A stretch of 64,000 nucleotides of DNA, taken from the NCBI RefSeq assembly GCF_932294415.1, contig NC_065536.1, positions 52,154,354-52,218,353 of the forward strand, given 5' to 3'. The notes below the pieces were generated by a model. It saw only the letters and a list, made by a program, of their open reading frames with translations, made no database searches and was not told the DNA's origin. The DNA comes from Quercus robur (taxonomy: Eukaryota; Streptophyta; Magnoliopsida; Fagales; Fagaceae). Of the stretch, positions 11,350-22,703 are shown in pieces; the first letter of the stretch is position 1, and every line of letters starts with the position of its first letter. The position numbers and the translations under genes are program-made.

Positions 11350-12440
11350 ACCTATTATGTATACACCCAAAAGAATCCGAGTCCTTGCTTGAAGAGTTAC
11401 ATGAGGGGATTTGTGGAAGTCACACCGGAGGGAGATCGCTGGCGCACAGGGCACTTACCCAAGGATACTGGTGGCCAAACATGCAAAGAGAGGCCCAAGA
11501 ATATGCAAAGAAGTGTGATCAGTGCCAGAAATTCGCCCCAAATATCCACCAACCCGGAGGAGTCCTTAACCCTCTCTCCAGCCCCTGGCCGTTTACTTAG
11601 TGGGGTCTTAATATTGTCGGTCCTTTCCCTAAAGCAGCAGGGAATAAGTGATACATAATAGTCGGAACTAATTATTTCACCAAATGGGTGGAGGCTGAGC
11701 CTTTGGCCAACATCAGGGACGTGGACGCCAAGAAATTCATTTGGAAAAACATTATTACACGCTTCGGAACTCCGCACACACTTATCTCGGACAACGGTCT
11801 CCAATTTGATAGTAAGAACTTCAGGGAGTACTGCTGGGAGTTTGGGATCATTAACCGGTATTCCACTCCTGCCTACCCTCAGGGAAATGGACAGGCCGAG
11901 GCCGTGAGCAAAGTCATAGTGAGTGGGCTGAAAAAGAGGTTGGATGAGGCAAAGGAGAGATGGGTGGAAGAGCTCCCACATGTTTTATGGACCTATCGGA
12001 CGACGCCGCGGCGGTCAACGGGTGAAACTTCCTTTTCAATGACTTATGGGGCCGAGGACGTACTCCCAATCAAGAACAACTTCCCCACCTTGAAGTCTAA
12101 CGCCTTCACCCCAGACAATAATGACGAGTTATTGGGGAGAAGTCTAGATTTGGCCGAGGAAAAAAGGGAAAGGGCGATGATCCATATGGCCTGCTATCAC
12201 CAGAAGCTAAAGCAGGGATATGACGTTAATGTAAGGTTGTGACCTTTGAGTCCAGGTGACCTCGTGATGAGAAAGATTCTCGACAGTGCTAAAAACCCTT
12301 CCTGGGGCAAGCTGGGACCAACCTGGGAAGGACCATACCGCATCACATCCGTGGCCGGAATAGGTGCTTATTACCTAGAAGACTTAGATGAAAAAATTGT
12401 ACCTCGCCCATGGAATGTAAATAATCTAAGAAGATATTAT
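11350..12440 (+). pseudogene. Integrase region of element 1 (fossil)
   Basis: The zinc-binding part 'HEGICGSHTGGRSLAHRA' ... 'KKCDQCQKFAP' is followed by the DDE core ('RFGTPHTLISDNGLQFDS', 'YPQGNGQAEAVSKV') and a C-terminal part ending 'VPRPWNVNNLRRYY'. No chromodomain is seen, consistent with Tat and not with chromoviruses. Confidence 0.87.
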
Positions 12441-12512
12441 TATTAATGAAAGTAGCTCTGCCTATGTTTTATTCCACGATCATCGCACACCTATTAGTCC
12501 AGTTGCATCTCG

Positions 12513-13235
12513 ACAAGTTTTAAACAGAACCTAAGTCCTGCATGGCTCCTCGGACCACAGACTTAGGGGAAATTAATAACTTACGGCATCTATCCAAGTT
12601 TTAAACAGAACCTAAGTCCTGCATGACTCCTCGGACCACAGACTTAGGGGAAATTAATAACTTATGGCATCTATCCAAGTTTTAAACAGAACCTAAGTCC
12701 TGCATGGCTCCTCGGACCACAGATTTAGGAGAAATTAATAACTTACGACATCTATCCAAGTTTTAAACAAAACCTACGTCCTGCATGGCTCCTCGGACCA
12801 CAGACTTAGGGGAAATTAATAACTTATGGCATCTATCCAAGTTTTAAACAGAACCTAAGTCCTGCATGGCTCCTCGGACCACAGACTTAGGGGAAATTAA
12901 TAACTTACGGCATCTCCACAAGTTTTAAACAGAACCTAAGTCTTGCATGGCTCCTCGGACCACAGACTTAGGAGAAATTAATAACTTATGGCATCTATCC
13001 AAGTTTTAAACAGAACCTAAATCCTGCATGGCTCCTCGGACCACAGACTTAGGGGAAATTAATAACTTATGGCATCTATCCAAGTTTTAAACAGAACCTA
13101 AGTCCTGCATGACTCCTTGAACCACAGACTTAGGGGAAATTAATAACTTACGGCATCTCCACAAGTTTTAAACAGAACCTAAGTCCTGCATGGCTCCTCG
13201 GACCACAGACTTAGGGGAAATTAATAACTTGGAAC
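12513..13235 (+). repeat. 81-bp tandem array between integrase and the antisense gene, element 1
   Basis: Nine head-to-tail units of about 81 bp. Each contains TTTTAAACAGAACCTAAGTC, CTCCTCGGACCACAG and GACTTAGGGGAAATTAATAA. Within a unit CCTAAGTC and GACTTAGG are inverted repeats that could form a hairpin of about 8 bp with a ~22-base loop. A homologous array with the same period lies at the same place in element 2 (32559-33440). Confidence 0.93.
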
Positions 13236-13529
13236 TCTTGTGCAATTTCAAGGTACGTGCGTAATTTAGTATTATTACCACTATCATTCAAATTCGCTGC
13301 ACGGCATTCCTCTTTCTTATTCGTTTATACTCGTTTATATTGTTGCAAACGTTAAATAAAGGAACAGTGTTAGTAAACATCAGGAGAGAATAAAAAAAGA
13401 AGGAAGAAAGAAGAGAACATTCTATATTAATAAGCCGAAGTCCATACAAAGAGAGGTCTTTACAAAAGAACAAAAATAAGACAACTCTCATTAAAAAAAA
13501 TACAATAATTAAAAACCTAAAATCTAAGC

Positions 13530-16431
13530 CTCAGCAGGAGGATTCTCTTTCTGCTCTGGCTGAGGAGGAGGAACCTCGGAGATAGACTCCTTGGCAGGAT
13601 TCTTGGCTTTATCAAGCAAAGGGATGGTATCAAGAATAGTCATAGCCTGCTCAGAAGCTTCAGGAGCGCCATCAGGATTCTCTCGGATCTCCGGCGGAAA
13701 GAACACACTCCCAGGCATCCTCAGCGCCGAGTCTGCAGGAATTCCTGCAGCATCAAGGGCATGAGCCCATGAGATGCTACAATAATCCCTACATACCTCC
13801 GGAATTTCCTCGGAGAGCCTGGCTTCAGTTTCTCCAACCCCGAGCTGATAAGCAGTTTTCTTTTTAGCCTCGGCAGCCTCTCGAATCAGCTGAGCCTCTT
13901 CTTTAGCCCGCCGGACTTCCTCCTAAGCTTTTTGTAGCGTGGCCTTGAGATCCTGCACTGTCTGCTTTTCAGTTGCAAGGCTGGTCTCAGTCACAAATAA
14001 CTTTTGGCGCTGGTCCTTAGCTTGAGTTTCGGCGTTCTTTAGCCCGGCTAAGGCGCTCTTGCGGGCTTTCTCCGACTCTTTGAACTTCTCCATAAGTTCA
14101 AAGTTCTCCTGCTTAAGGGACCCTACAGACTTCTCAACCTCGGCACGAGACTGAGCCTCAGCTTCAGCTAGTTTGCGGTTGTCGCGGCAATATTCCTCGG
14201 CCACGAACACCTACTGAGTGATCTGCCCACAAAACAAGAAGACAACGTCTTAGAATGCTACAAGGTCTAATGATTTAATGGAAGGATAGAAGAGTCATTT
14301 ACCATTGCAAGGTCCCTCTTGAGGGACAAAAAGAGCTCGGGCTGGGAGAATCGCCTGTGAGCCTCCCGAATCAGCTGAGCCTCTTCTTTAGCCCGCCGGA
14401 CTTCCTCCTCAGCTTTTTGTAGCGTGGCCTTGAGATCCAGCACTGTCTGCTTTTCAGTTGCAAGGCTGGTCTCGGTCACAAATAACTTTTGGCGCTGGTC
14501 CTCAGCTTGAGTTTCGGCGTTCTTTAGCCCGGCTAAGGCGCTCTTGCGGGCTTTCTTCGACTCTTTGAACTTCTCCGTAAGTTCAAAGTTCTCCTGCTTA
14601 AAGGACTCTACAAACTTCTCAACCTCGGCACGAGACTGAGCCTCAGCTTCAGCTAGTTTGCGGTTGTCGTAGCAGTATTCCTCGGCCACAAACACCTATT
14701 GAGTGATCTGCCCACAAAACAAGAAGACAACGTCTTAGAATGCTACAAGGTCTAATGATTTAATGGAAGGATAGAAGAGTCATTTACCATTGCAAGGTCC
14801 CTCTTGAGGGACAAAAAGAGCTCAGGCTGGGAGAATCGCCTGTAAGCCTCCATGTCCCGAGGAAGGAGTACTGGCTGCTCCAGGGCCTCAGCTATGTATC
14901 CTGCTCGACCTCTATTGTATTCTCGGACCGATGCAGTGTAAGGGATAGCAACCCCATCCAGCTCCATCTTTGGGCTCCAAGTACGCAGTTGAACACGCAC
15001 TTCAGCCCGGTTCTCCTCCTCTCAGCTCTCTACGGAGGAAGCCCTTTTATTCCTTTGCCCCCGGGTGGTTTTTTGCTGCTTGCCTTGGCGGGGCACCACC
15101 TCGCGTTTCTCGGGGATTTCAGTCGGCCTTTTCTTTTTTAGGTCCGGGTTAACCTTGAAGCCAAGGTCAAAAGGAACTTGAGGAGCAACTGGAGGAAGGT
15201 CCTGGGTCTGCGACTAAGCAGGCGCCTTCGAAGATTGGCCTTTTCCTCGGGAGGACATCAATTCTCGTAAGGTTTCCTTTGCCAGCCATATTGTCTACCT
15301 CCTCGTCTGATGAGTCGTTCGAGCAGGCTATAATAATCGGAGCGCCGACCACGGAGTTTCGATCCTGCTCCCCTTCAGGGTCTGAAAGCTCAATTAAAGG
15401 GGCTTGATGAGCCTTCTCTTCAAAATAGAACTCGTCTATCTCCTCCTCAAGAGAAAGACGAGATGATTCGGTCTCTCCTTCAACTGGCGCAGCAACGTCA
15501 AGATTGTCTGGCGGGGGTAGTTGCACGGCTGGTGGAGGATTCCAGGCGCTAGGTAACACGACGGGCTTAAGATCTTGTCAGGCTAGAAACTTGGGCTTGG
15601 ATACGTCAATCCTAGCCAACCTTAGACTACCAGCTCTTATGGCGTAGCCAATGGCTTGGAAAGAGCGGGTTAGTGGTCGGTAGCCCAATACCAAATGACA
15701 CGCGAGCAGCTGCCCGTCCTCGGTAACGTAGATTTCAGACCTTAGAAGATAGTTCAAGGCCGGAACGTTCACGTGGATCAACTTGGGGGCAACCAGAGTT
15801 CTATCTGCAATACAGCCGAGAAGGAAGTTAGAATTAAAATATAAAATTTATGACTTAAGCAAAAACAAAGAGAGTGAGTTCGAAGAGCTAAGCCCTCTCC
15901 CTAAATGACTGGCCTTAAAGGCGCTGCACCTGGAATTCCTGCCCGAGTTGGACAATGAAAACCATCGCTCCACTCTCCTGAGGCAATGAGGAAGTCATCC
16001 TTCATAGTCTTATTGGATATGGGGAGACAGGAGATTAGCCTAACCACCTCGGATCGAGATTTAAGGTAATACCCTCCCTTCTCGAGGTAATGGCACTCGT
16101 ACATATGAACCACATCATGCCAGGTCAGGCCTAGACCCATCCGCTCGTTCAAGACATCTATGCAGCCTAATACCCTGAACATGTTTGGAGCGCACTGATG
16201 CGGTGTCAACCTATGGTGGAACAAGTAGTCCCGGGTAATCCTACGCATGGGAAGTGTCATTCCTCCTTCTATAAAGGCAATCATAGGAATGACCACTTCA
16301 CCCACGTCTCTATCTACCAATACTCCTTCTGGGGGACAGTACCACAGAACCACCCCCTGCGGGATGTGGTATTTTGCCCTAAAAGCCTCCATGGCAGCCG
16401 GAGTGTCTACTAGGTCTTTGAATCTACCCAT
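13530..16431 (-). pseudogene. Antisense gene of element 1 (fossil)
   Basis: An antisense gene between pol and the 3' LTR, as known for Tat-lineage elements. Its upstream part (about 15901-16431) encodes a globular domain ('MGRFKDLVDTPAAMEAFRAK', 'PNMFRVLGCIDVLNERMGLG', 'LKSRSEVVRLISCLP') like a domain annotated in databases as a plant transposon protein of unknown role. The downstream part encodes acidic and coiled-coil segments rich in Lys, Glu and Ala. The coding blocks are separated by intron-like stretches, so splicing is likely. Element 2 has the same arrangement at 33711-36165. Function unknown. Confidence 0.65.
13871..14822 (-). repeat. ~476-bp tandem duplication of the coiled-coil segment, element 1
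   Basis: Two adjacent copies (about 13871-14346 and 14347-14822) share the coiled-coil block ('NRKLAEAEAQSRAEVEK', 'KSALAGLKNAETQA', 'FVTETSLATEKQTV') and the noncoding stretch after it ('cccacaaaacaagaagacaa'). The copies are over 90% alike by eye. Element 2 has a single copy, so the duplication is specific to element 1. Confidence 0.88.
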
Positions 16432-16949
16432 CTAAGTTGAACTGGAGGGACGGAAATAAAAACCGAGGAGAAAAGTGAAATCCGAGGAGAAATTCGAAGC
16501 AACGAAACGAACGGAACTTACGAGTATCTTCACAAACGACCAGTAAGATGCTTGAAAATATCTTCTAGGAAGGGCACTTCGCAGAAATGGTGATGGAAAT
16601 TTGAAGAACGGAAGTGCTTGTGGACTTCTGGGCGCTGGAGTTCTCTGGAGTTCTCTGGACTTCTGATATGCAGATAAAAAAGAAAAGATGAGCCTCTCTA
16701 GCGCTTTATATAGCAAGAGAGAGAAAGAGAAAACCACTCCCACTCAAGAATTCGAGGAAAAATGCTGGCCGTCCGATCCACGCCTCGCCGTTGGATGAAG
16801 GAAACATAAAGTTACCTGGAGTAAATGGTCGCGCCTCGTAAATTGTAGAGCGTTAAAAGTAACTGCCCGCACGCACAAACCAAGATCCCATTAATTCCAT
16901 CATTCACAATGTCAAAACCCCACTTTCCTCCTCGGAAGGAGATCAAAAA

Positions 16950-16969
16950 TCGGAGTTTTGAGGGGCTAT
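16950..16969 (+). other. Polypurine tract of element 1
   Basis: GGAGTTTTGAGGGGCTAT directly precedes the 3' LTR. Element 2 has nearly the same TTTTGAGGGGCTAT before its 3' LTR, so the tract is conserved between the two families. Confidence 0.7.
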
Positions 16970-17713
16970 TGTGGGGACCGGCCCAGAATAATTGGTTGGC
17001 TGGGCCTTGGGCCCGTCCGAGGAACGGTCCGTCCGAGGAGACGTCATGGCCCAGAATCCTTATTTAGGCCCACTAGGGAAAAGAGAACGCATCCGAGGAG
17101 TAATTCCTCCTTGGACATTCCAAAATCCGAGTCAAGGGTGCGTCCTGGCTACTGTAGTCCTTCCTCTAAGCACGTGAAAAGAAAGGAAACCCAAAATATC
17201 TCAGCTAAAGCTGCCTCCACCACATTAAATGCACCACAACTACTCTCCTGGCTACATTAATGAAGAGAAGACCCCTGAATAGTGCTACATTGGTCACTGC
17301 AACTCACAAAGAACTGATAAGGGTGTCTGATGGGACAAGTGCTCAAGTAGGGGTTTGGATGATCAACAAGTGTAAAGCTCAAATGATAGGAGAGGGTCTA
17401 TATAATATGTAAAGGTCCCCCAAGAGAAGGGGACAAAAAGGAGAGAAAGAGAGAAGAGAGAACACTGTAGAGAACTTTTATTCGTATGAATCTGTGCTAT
17501 TAATCAAGTTTGAGACCTGATCATTTGAGAAGGGCCTCTCTTCACTGCTACCTCTTTTTGTTCTAGTATCCATATACCCTGAGCCCAAGCAATAAACTGT
17601 TTAGCTAACTGAAACCAAGTTCTCCAGCCCATACTCTACAAAAAATTCATTGTGTGGGACCTTTTGGGCCAAGATCTGACCTATAAGGGTCGGGTCCACA
17701 AAAATCGTGTTCC

Positions 17714-17717
<4 letters not shown>
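16970..17717 (+). repeat. 3' LTR of element 1
   Basis: 748 bp from TGTGGGGACCGGCCC to GTGTTCCTACA, alignable throughout with 6289-7038. It is followed at once by a TA microsatellite. Confidence 0.92.

Positions 17718-17768
<51 letters not shown>
17718..17768. repeat. TA microsatellite
   Basis: About 50 bp of TATATA directly after the 3' LTR. A shorter TA run lies before the 5' LTR, so the element inserted into an existing TA repeat or the repeat expanded afterwards. A second TA tract is at about 18477-18510. Confidence 0.95.
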
Positions 17769-17776
<8 letters not shown>

Positions 17777-18049
17777 TAAAACACAAGTCAAATTTAAGCT
17801 CATTACCAAACCATATGACATATTCAAGTTTGATTTATTTTCTTATTAAACAATCTCGACTTATTGTGAACTACTTAAATTAATAAGATAGAATGATTTT
17901 ATTTATATTATTATATAAAATAGGATGCCAACGTAAAAAAATAGGACTATTCATATTATAATATTTCAAATAATAGTTTAATATCTTATAAACTTATACA
18001 ATTTAATTTCAAATTTTTATAAGTATATTTTATACATTATATACATATG

Positions 18050-18463
18050 TGTCCATTTGGGATCCACTTATTTTGCTAAAATTGAAATTCTTTTGTTAAA
18101 AGTACTGTAAATAAAGATAAAAGTTAATTAAAATAATATAGTGGAACTCATGAATAGTACCAAAAATTGCAGTGGGACCTATAAATAGTAATAAAAATAA
18201 ACTGAATAATAAAATAAGTTGGCAAGAATAATTTATGCCAAATACACACATAGAGTCTGTTTGGGATCCATTTATTTTGTTGAAACTGAAAACTTTTTAT
18301 TGAAAGTACTGTAGATAAAGATAAAAGTTAACCGAAACAGTATAGTGAGACCTATGAATAGCACCAAAAAGTGTAATAGAGTTCATGAATAGTGGCAAAA
18401 ATAAGCTGAATAGTAAAATAAACTAGCAAAAAAATAAGGTATCCAAAATCCAAATGGACACAT
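18050..18463 (+). repeat. Dispersed repeat family A, two units head-to-tail
   Basis: Two ~200-bp units related to 507-710 start at GTCCATTTGGGATCCACTT and at about 18252 (GTCTGTTTGGGATCCATTT). The outer ends GTGTCCATTTGGGAT and ATCCAAATGGACAC are inverted repeats, with 'acatat' near both sides. It is inserted within the older TIR element that also hosts gypsy element 1. Confidence 0.65.
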
Positions 18464-18470
18464 AGACATA

Positions 18471-18512
<42 letters not shown>

Positions 18513-19545
18513 AATTAAGCCACATACTCACAAGCTTATTTACAGAGCACATTATTGTGTTTGAACTCGGCTTACTTAATATATCGAGCCTAAAGTTAAT
18601 CTTGAGCTTGACTCATTTTCTAAATAAATGAACTTAAACAAATTTTTTCCCAAGTCAAGCACCAAACAAGTCATAAACATCTTAGATCATAAACATCTTA
18701 GTTCATTAACAACCCTAATTAGTATTAACCCTCATACTAGTTGTTTGAAATAAAGAGAGAAAAAGAAAGATACTATTCTACTATCAAAATTTATGTAATT
18801 TTTATGATAACTTACTTGCTTGACTTATATATTTAACTTAAATAAATAAATAAATAAGAGGATAAAACTATAGTTGAACTTAGAAAAAGTGAAGTTTTGA
18901 ATAATTTAAAAAAGCTAAAAAATATGTTTAGCCAAAAACTTTTAAAAAACAATTTAAGGTTATAAAAAAATGTGTATGGTATCATGTTATTTAAAATTAG
19001 TTATCATTTCTTACTGAATCAAATAAGATTTTAAATAACGTAAGAACATCATAAATTTCTTTAAAATTATGGAATATCACATCTTTACCATAGGATTGAC
19101 ATTCTTTGTTTTAAAGCAAATGAATATCATTGTTCACACCAAGCTCTCCATGTAGAAATAGGCAAATAGTATCATTTTATGATATCTCATTTATGTGTTT
19201 CGAACCTCACCTCTCTCTTAATTACTACCTATCTATCTAAAACCAAAAGAAAAAAAAAAAAAAAAAGATCCTTTCATTAATCTTAACTAAAAAAAAAAAA
19301 AAAAAAAATTGGTTTACTTCCAGTACTGCTTTAATTAAAATCTCTTTTTATTTTAATGAGAAATTGTCACATTACTCACTACCTAAATAAAATGTGGAGA
19401 TTAAATTTCACTACCACTTACCATGGTGTATTTAAAACAAAAGGAGGCTTCCAATTAAAAAAGTACCGAAAGTAAGCCAAACCCCCTAAAAAAATATGAA
19501 ATGTTACCTCACCCCATTAAATGTATCTCAACAAACCATTTTTGA

Positions 19546-19576
<31 letters not shown>

Positions 19577-19810
19577 GAAGTCCATTTATAACTAATGGCT
19601 CTTTTGATGTGGATTTTTGTTGGATGGTTCGATCGCAAATTTAAAGTCCAAGTTCCAAAAGAAGGTGAATGTGAAATTGCATTGGGGATGCGGTCTTCTC
19701 GGTGGTCAACAACAAAACTACATCACCACCATTGTTTCAATAGAGTCAAATAGGCAACTGAGGCTTCTACACCACAAAATTGCCCATGGCATCCACAATT
19801 GTTGCTCTAA

Positions 19811-19928
19811 TGGCCTGTTTGAATGGAGGAAGAAAGGAGGGGAGTGAAAAGGAGTAGAATAAAGTTGACTAAAAATAAGCTAATTTTGTGCTAAATCTAC
19901 TCTACTCTCTCTTAATCCAAACGGACCA
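19811..19928. mobile_element. Tourist-like MITE, 118 bp
   Basis: Ends TGGCCTGTTTGAATGG and, reverse-complemented, TGGTCCGTTTGGATTA. It is flanked by TAA at 19808-19810 and 19929-19931. The GTTTGG termini and TAA/TTA duplication are the PIF/Harbinger signature. Confidence 0.65.
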
Positions 19929-20029
19929 TAAATTTGTAAGAAATTTTTATTTTTCTAAATTTGTGATTTTTTTTTTCTTGTGAACAAGGAGAGTTAATAG
20001 AAGAGAAGACATGCCAAAAGTGAAATAAA

Positions 20030-20060
<31 letters not shown>

Positions 20061-20327
20061 TATTTATCTTGGACAAGAAAAAATAATAAAAAATTAAATA
20101 ATATTTAAATAGAATTGAGAAATAAATAGAGTTTGATGGGCATGTATGCGAATAGATTTTTAATTAAAAAAATTGGGTTTTAATTAGAATGTACTCAAAA
20201 TTCTGTACACTTACGTACTGTGAACGCTTTAAAGTCATAGTTATCAAAATATTTAAAACCATACCGAGCATTGAATATTGTATAGGAAATGGTATAGGAT
20301 GGTTCGCTACTTCAACCACTGAGCCAT

Positions 20328-20364
<37 letters not shown>

Positions 20365-20431
20365 ACATTGAAGAAGATCATGGACACTGTTTTAAAACCC
20401 GAACAAGTCTGTCTTGTTCGACCAATTTAAC

Positions 20432-20521
20432 TTTTTTTTAGAGAGTTTAAATTTATGGAGTCCGCTTTTAATAATAGTTTTTTATCATCAAATTAAGACA
20501 CTAATCAGTTTTTGACGTAGA
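20432..20521 (-). mobile_element. SINE fragment (tRNA-derived family)
   Basis: On the minus strand this matches the 3' half of the SINE at 22368-22528 ('ctgattagtgtctt', 'ggactcc', oligo-A tail). The tRNA-like 5' part is missing, a typical 5' truncation. Confidence 0.65.
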
Positions 20522-21880
20522 TGGAAAGAAAATTAATAACCAGAAAGCAATTTTTTATATATGAATCCATGAAGAAAATTATTTTTTATATGAAATCGTG
20601 AGGAAAAATTTTTGGGTGGTTCATTGTACCAAGTTTGGGTCTGATGTTTCTTTGGATGCAATTGAAAGGTTCAATTCCCATGCTGTTACTGCTCCAACTA
20701 TAAGCTAAGCACCAACCACCAAACTAGCCCACTTCTTGATCGATACACTGCACATTGAAAAACTAATGCAATTATTTTTTAGATATCACAAGGGATGAAA
20801 TCCCAGCAAAAAATATTCTATTTAAAGTGCCACATAATTTTATTTTAGTTAGTCTTCTTTAAAAGGAAAATCTATACATAATTTTTTTTTTTTTTTTTTT
20901 GGAAAATTTGAAACTATTTCTTCGTTGATACAATTATCCCTTATACTTTCCCCTCAAAAAAATAAAATAAAATTATCCCTTGTACTTGAACTCTTGAAGG
21001 ATTAACTATAATTTTAGAGTTCTTATATTTTAATGCTTTATGGAAAATGTTAACAAGTATTGTGTGGTACTTGTTAAGGTTAAAATAATGTGGGTCCCAC
21101 TTAATAAAAAAATTGGATAAATGGAAGGAAAAAAAAAATACGATATAAAGTTAACCCCCAAGTCTATAAGGCTGACAAAAATACTAACACAAACCTAGTT
21201 GTTAACGGGTGGTGCCTGTTAACGCAACCAATACTTTATTATCTGCTTCTCATACATATATATATATATAATGACTTTGTTTGAAAATGACTTAAATTTC
21301 AATAACATTTTTTACAATCAAGGTCACTAATTTTTTTATAAAAATTATTCTATCTTATTGAACTTTATATATTATTAAATTAATTATATCATCATCATGG
21401 TTCAAATTCTTGATGAACTCCAGTTTGGCCTTAAACCTTTGAACATCTCCATTCTCTGGTTCTTTGCACTATTTGTTTTACCAACCATACATGCGGGTGC
21501 GGGTGTGGGTGCGGGTGGGAGGAAAAAAGGACACATTTCAATGGGGAGAAACGAATAGATGAGGAAAAAAATAGAAGGAAATAATTTTGGACTAGTGTAT
21601 TTTGTTTTGGTATGGACAAAAATAAAAACAAAACTATATTAATTAGCTCAATAATTACTTAAAAAAAAAAAGATTACTCAAGAAAAATTTTATCTTGTTG
21701 AGATGCATATTATTAAAATTATTTGTTTTAAAAGTCAATGTAAATTACAATTATTACATTTGATTACACACACACATATATATAGAGAGAGTGATAACCT
21801 TGAAATGGTACACCAGTACCCAAATATTTTGTTTCTTGACCAAACTAAAACGGTTTCCAATATGGCTTGCCTAGGTCTAA

Positions 21881-22303
21881 TTGATTGGGCGATTGAAAAG
21901 TGGGATAACAAAAAATGGGGAGGAAATGGAAAAGTTGGGAAATAGAAGAGATTTTAGTTTTTCTTCTGTGTATTTGGTTGGAGTTGGAAAAGTAGAGAAA
22001 TTAGAATGAGAGGATGGAAAAGATAATTTGTATAAATTTATCCTTATGCTCAATAATTTTTTATACTCATCAAATAATTACTTAATTTTAATTAAAATTA
22101 ATAAAATAACATTTTATAAAAATTTATACATCATAAATATTATATCATATTACTTTTACTTGTTATTATATTATATTATATATTTTGTATAAAAAAATAA
22201 AAATAAAAATAAAAATCTGGACACATTATAATGAGGGATAAAAACAAAATAGGGAAGATTTGGCTGGGTAGAGACTCTAGAGAGAGAGCTGTGGAATGTA
22301 GTG

Positions 22304-22334
<31 letters not shown>

Positions 22335-22703
22335 GATGTGTGGTTAGTGGGACATAGTTGCTATTTTTTTTTTTTTGAGAGAGTTTCAACCTATAGCGTC
22401 CGCTTCTAATGATTGCTCTTTATCATCAGACCAAGACACTAATCAGTTTTTGGTGTAGGCGGGGATTGAACTCCAAATCTCTTATACAACCTTTAGAAAC
22501 TTTATCAGCTGAGCTACTTGGAACCCACACATAGTTGCTATTTTAAAGAGTAGTAAAAACGTAAAAGTACGGGTTGAAGCAACATTCCATAAAATCAACT
22601 TAATTTTCTCCCCGATTTAAAGAAAAAACATTTTAGCGTGTCCAAGAGAAAACATTCAAATTCCACCAATTTTTCCTAATAAAATTCTCCAACCAAACGG
22701 GCC
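21881..22703. mobile_element. Degraded TIR element with a nested SINE
   Basis: The right end CTCCAACCAAACGGGCC is followed by TAA, and a TAA precedes the putative left end near 21878. The purine-rich left part ('ggaaaagtagagaaatt') and pyrimidine-rich right part ('ccaccaatttttcc') resemble the elements at 39400-41916. The left terminus is weak. Confidence 0.4.
22368..22528 (-). mobile_element. tRNA-derived SINE with intact target duplication
   Basis: The minus strand starts with a tRNA-like region carrying an A box (TAGCTCAGCTGATAAAG) and a B box (GGAGTTCAATCCC), then a family-specific body and a terminal poly-A. It is flanked by a 16-bp duplication ACATAGTTGCTATTTT at 22352-22367 and 22529-22544. 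Related copies are at 57858-57993 and, truncated, at 20432-20521. Confidence 0.87.

Larger units (their letters stand above)
6289..17717 (+). mobile_element. Ty3/gypsy LTR retrotransposon, Tat lineage (element 1)
   Basis: An 11.4-kb element with LTRs at both ends, plus-strand gag-pol, a second RNase H domain, an 81-bp tandem array and an antisense gene before the 3' LTR. This set of parts is typical of the plant Tat lineage of Ty3/gypsy. It is flanked by TATAT on both sides, consistent with a 5-bp target duplication, although the site is itself a TA repeat. It is a broken fossil, with roughly six to eight interruptions in gag-pol. LTRs differ by about 35 of 750 positions by eye, mostly transitions, suggesting an insertion of a few million years. 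Confidence 0.93.
6198..18716. mobile_element. Older TIR element split by the gypsy insertion
   Basis: The left end ATTAGGATTGTAAACAAG (from ~6198) and the right end, whose reverse complement reads ATTAGGGTTGTTAATG (to ~18716), form a short terminal inverted repeat. The outside flanks TTAGTGTTAAT (left) and TTAGTATTAAC (right) look like a slightly mutated target duplication, though a few bases intervene on the left. Removing the gypsy element leaves about 1.1 kb, which itself includes a family A insertion. The 'gagcttgactcatt' and 'ctcggctta' segments match a related copy at ~58340-58903. Possibly hAT-like; the class is inferred. Confidence 0.5.

Noticed and set aside
12513-13235. CRISPR-like array (regular repeats)
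   Set aside because: Units are contiguous with no unique spacers, lie inside a plant retrotransposon and are homologous over their whole length.
19617-19847. 76-residue open frame
   Set aside because: No recognised similarity, and its end overlaps a Tourist-like MITE.
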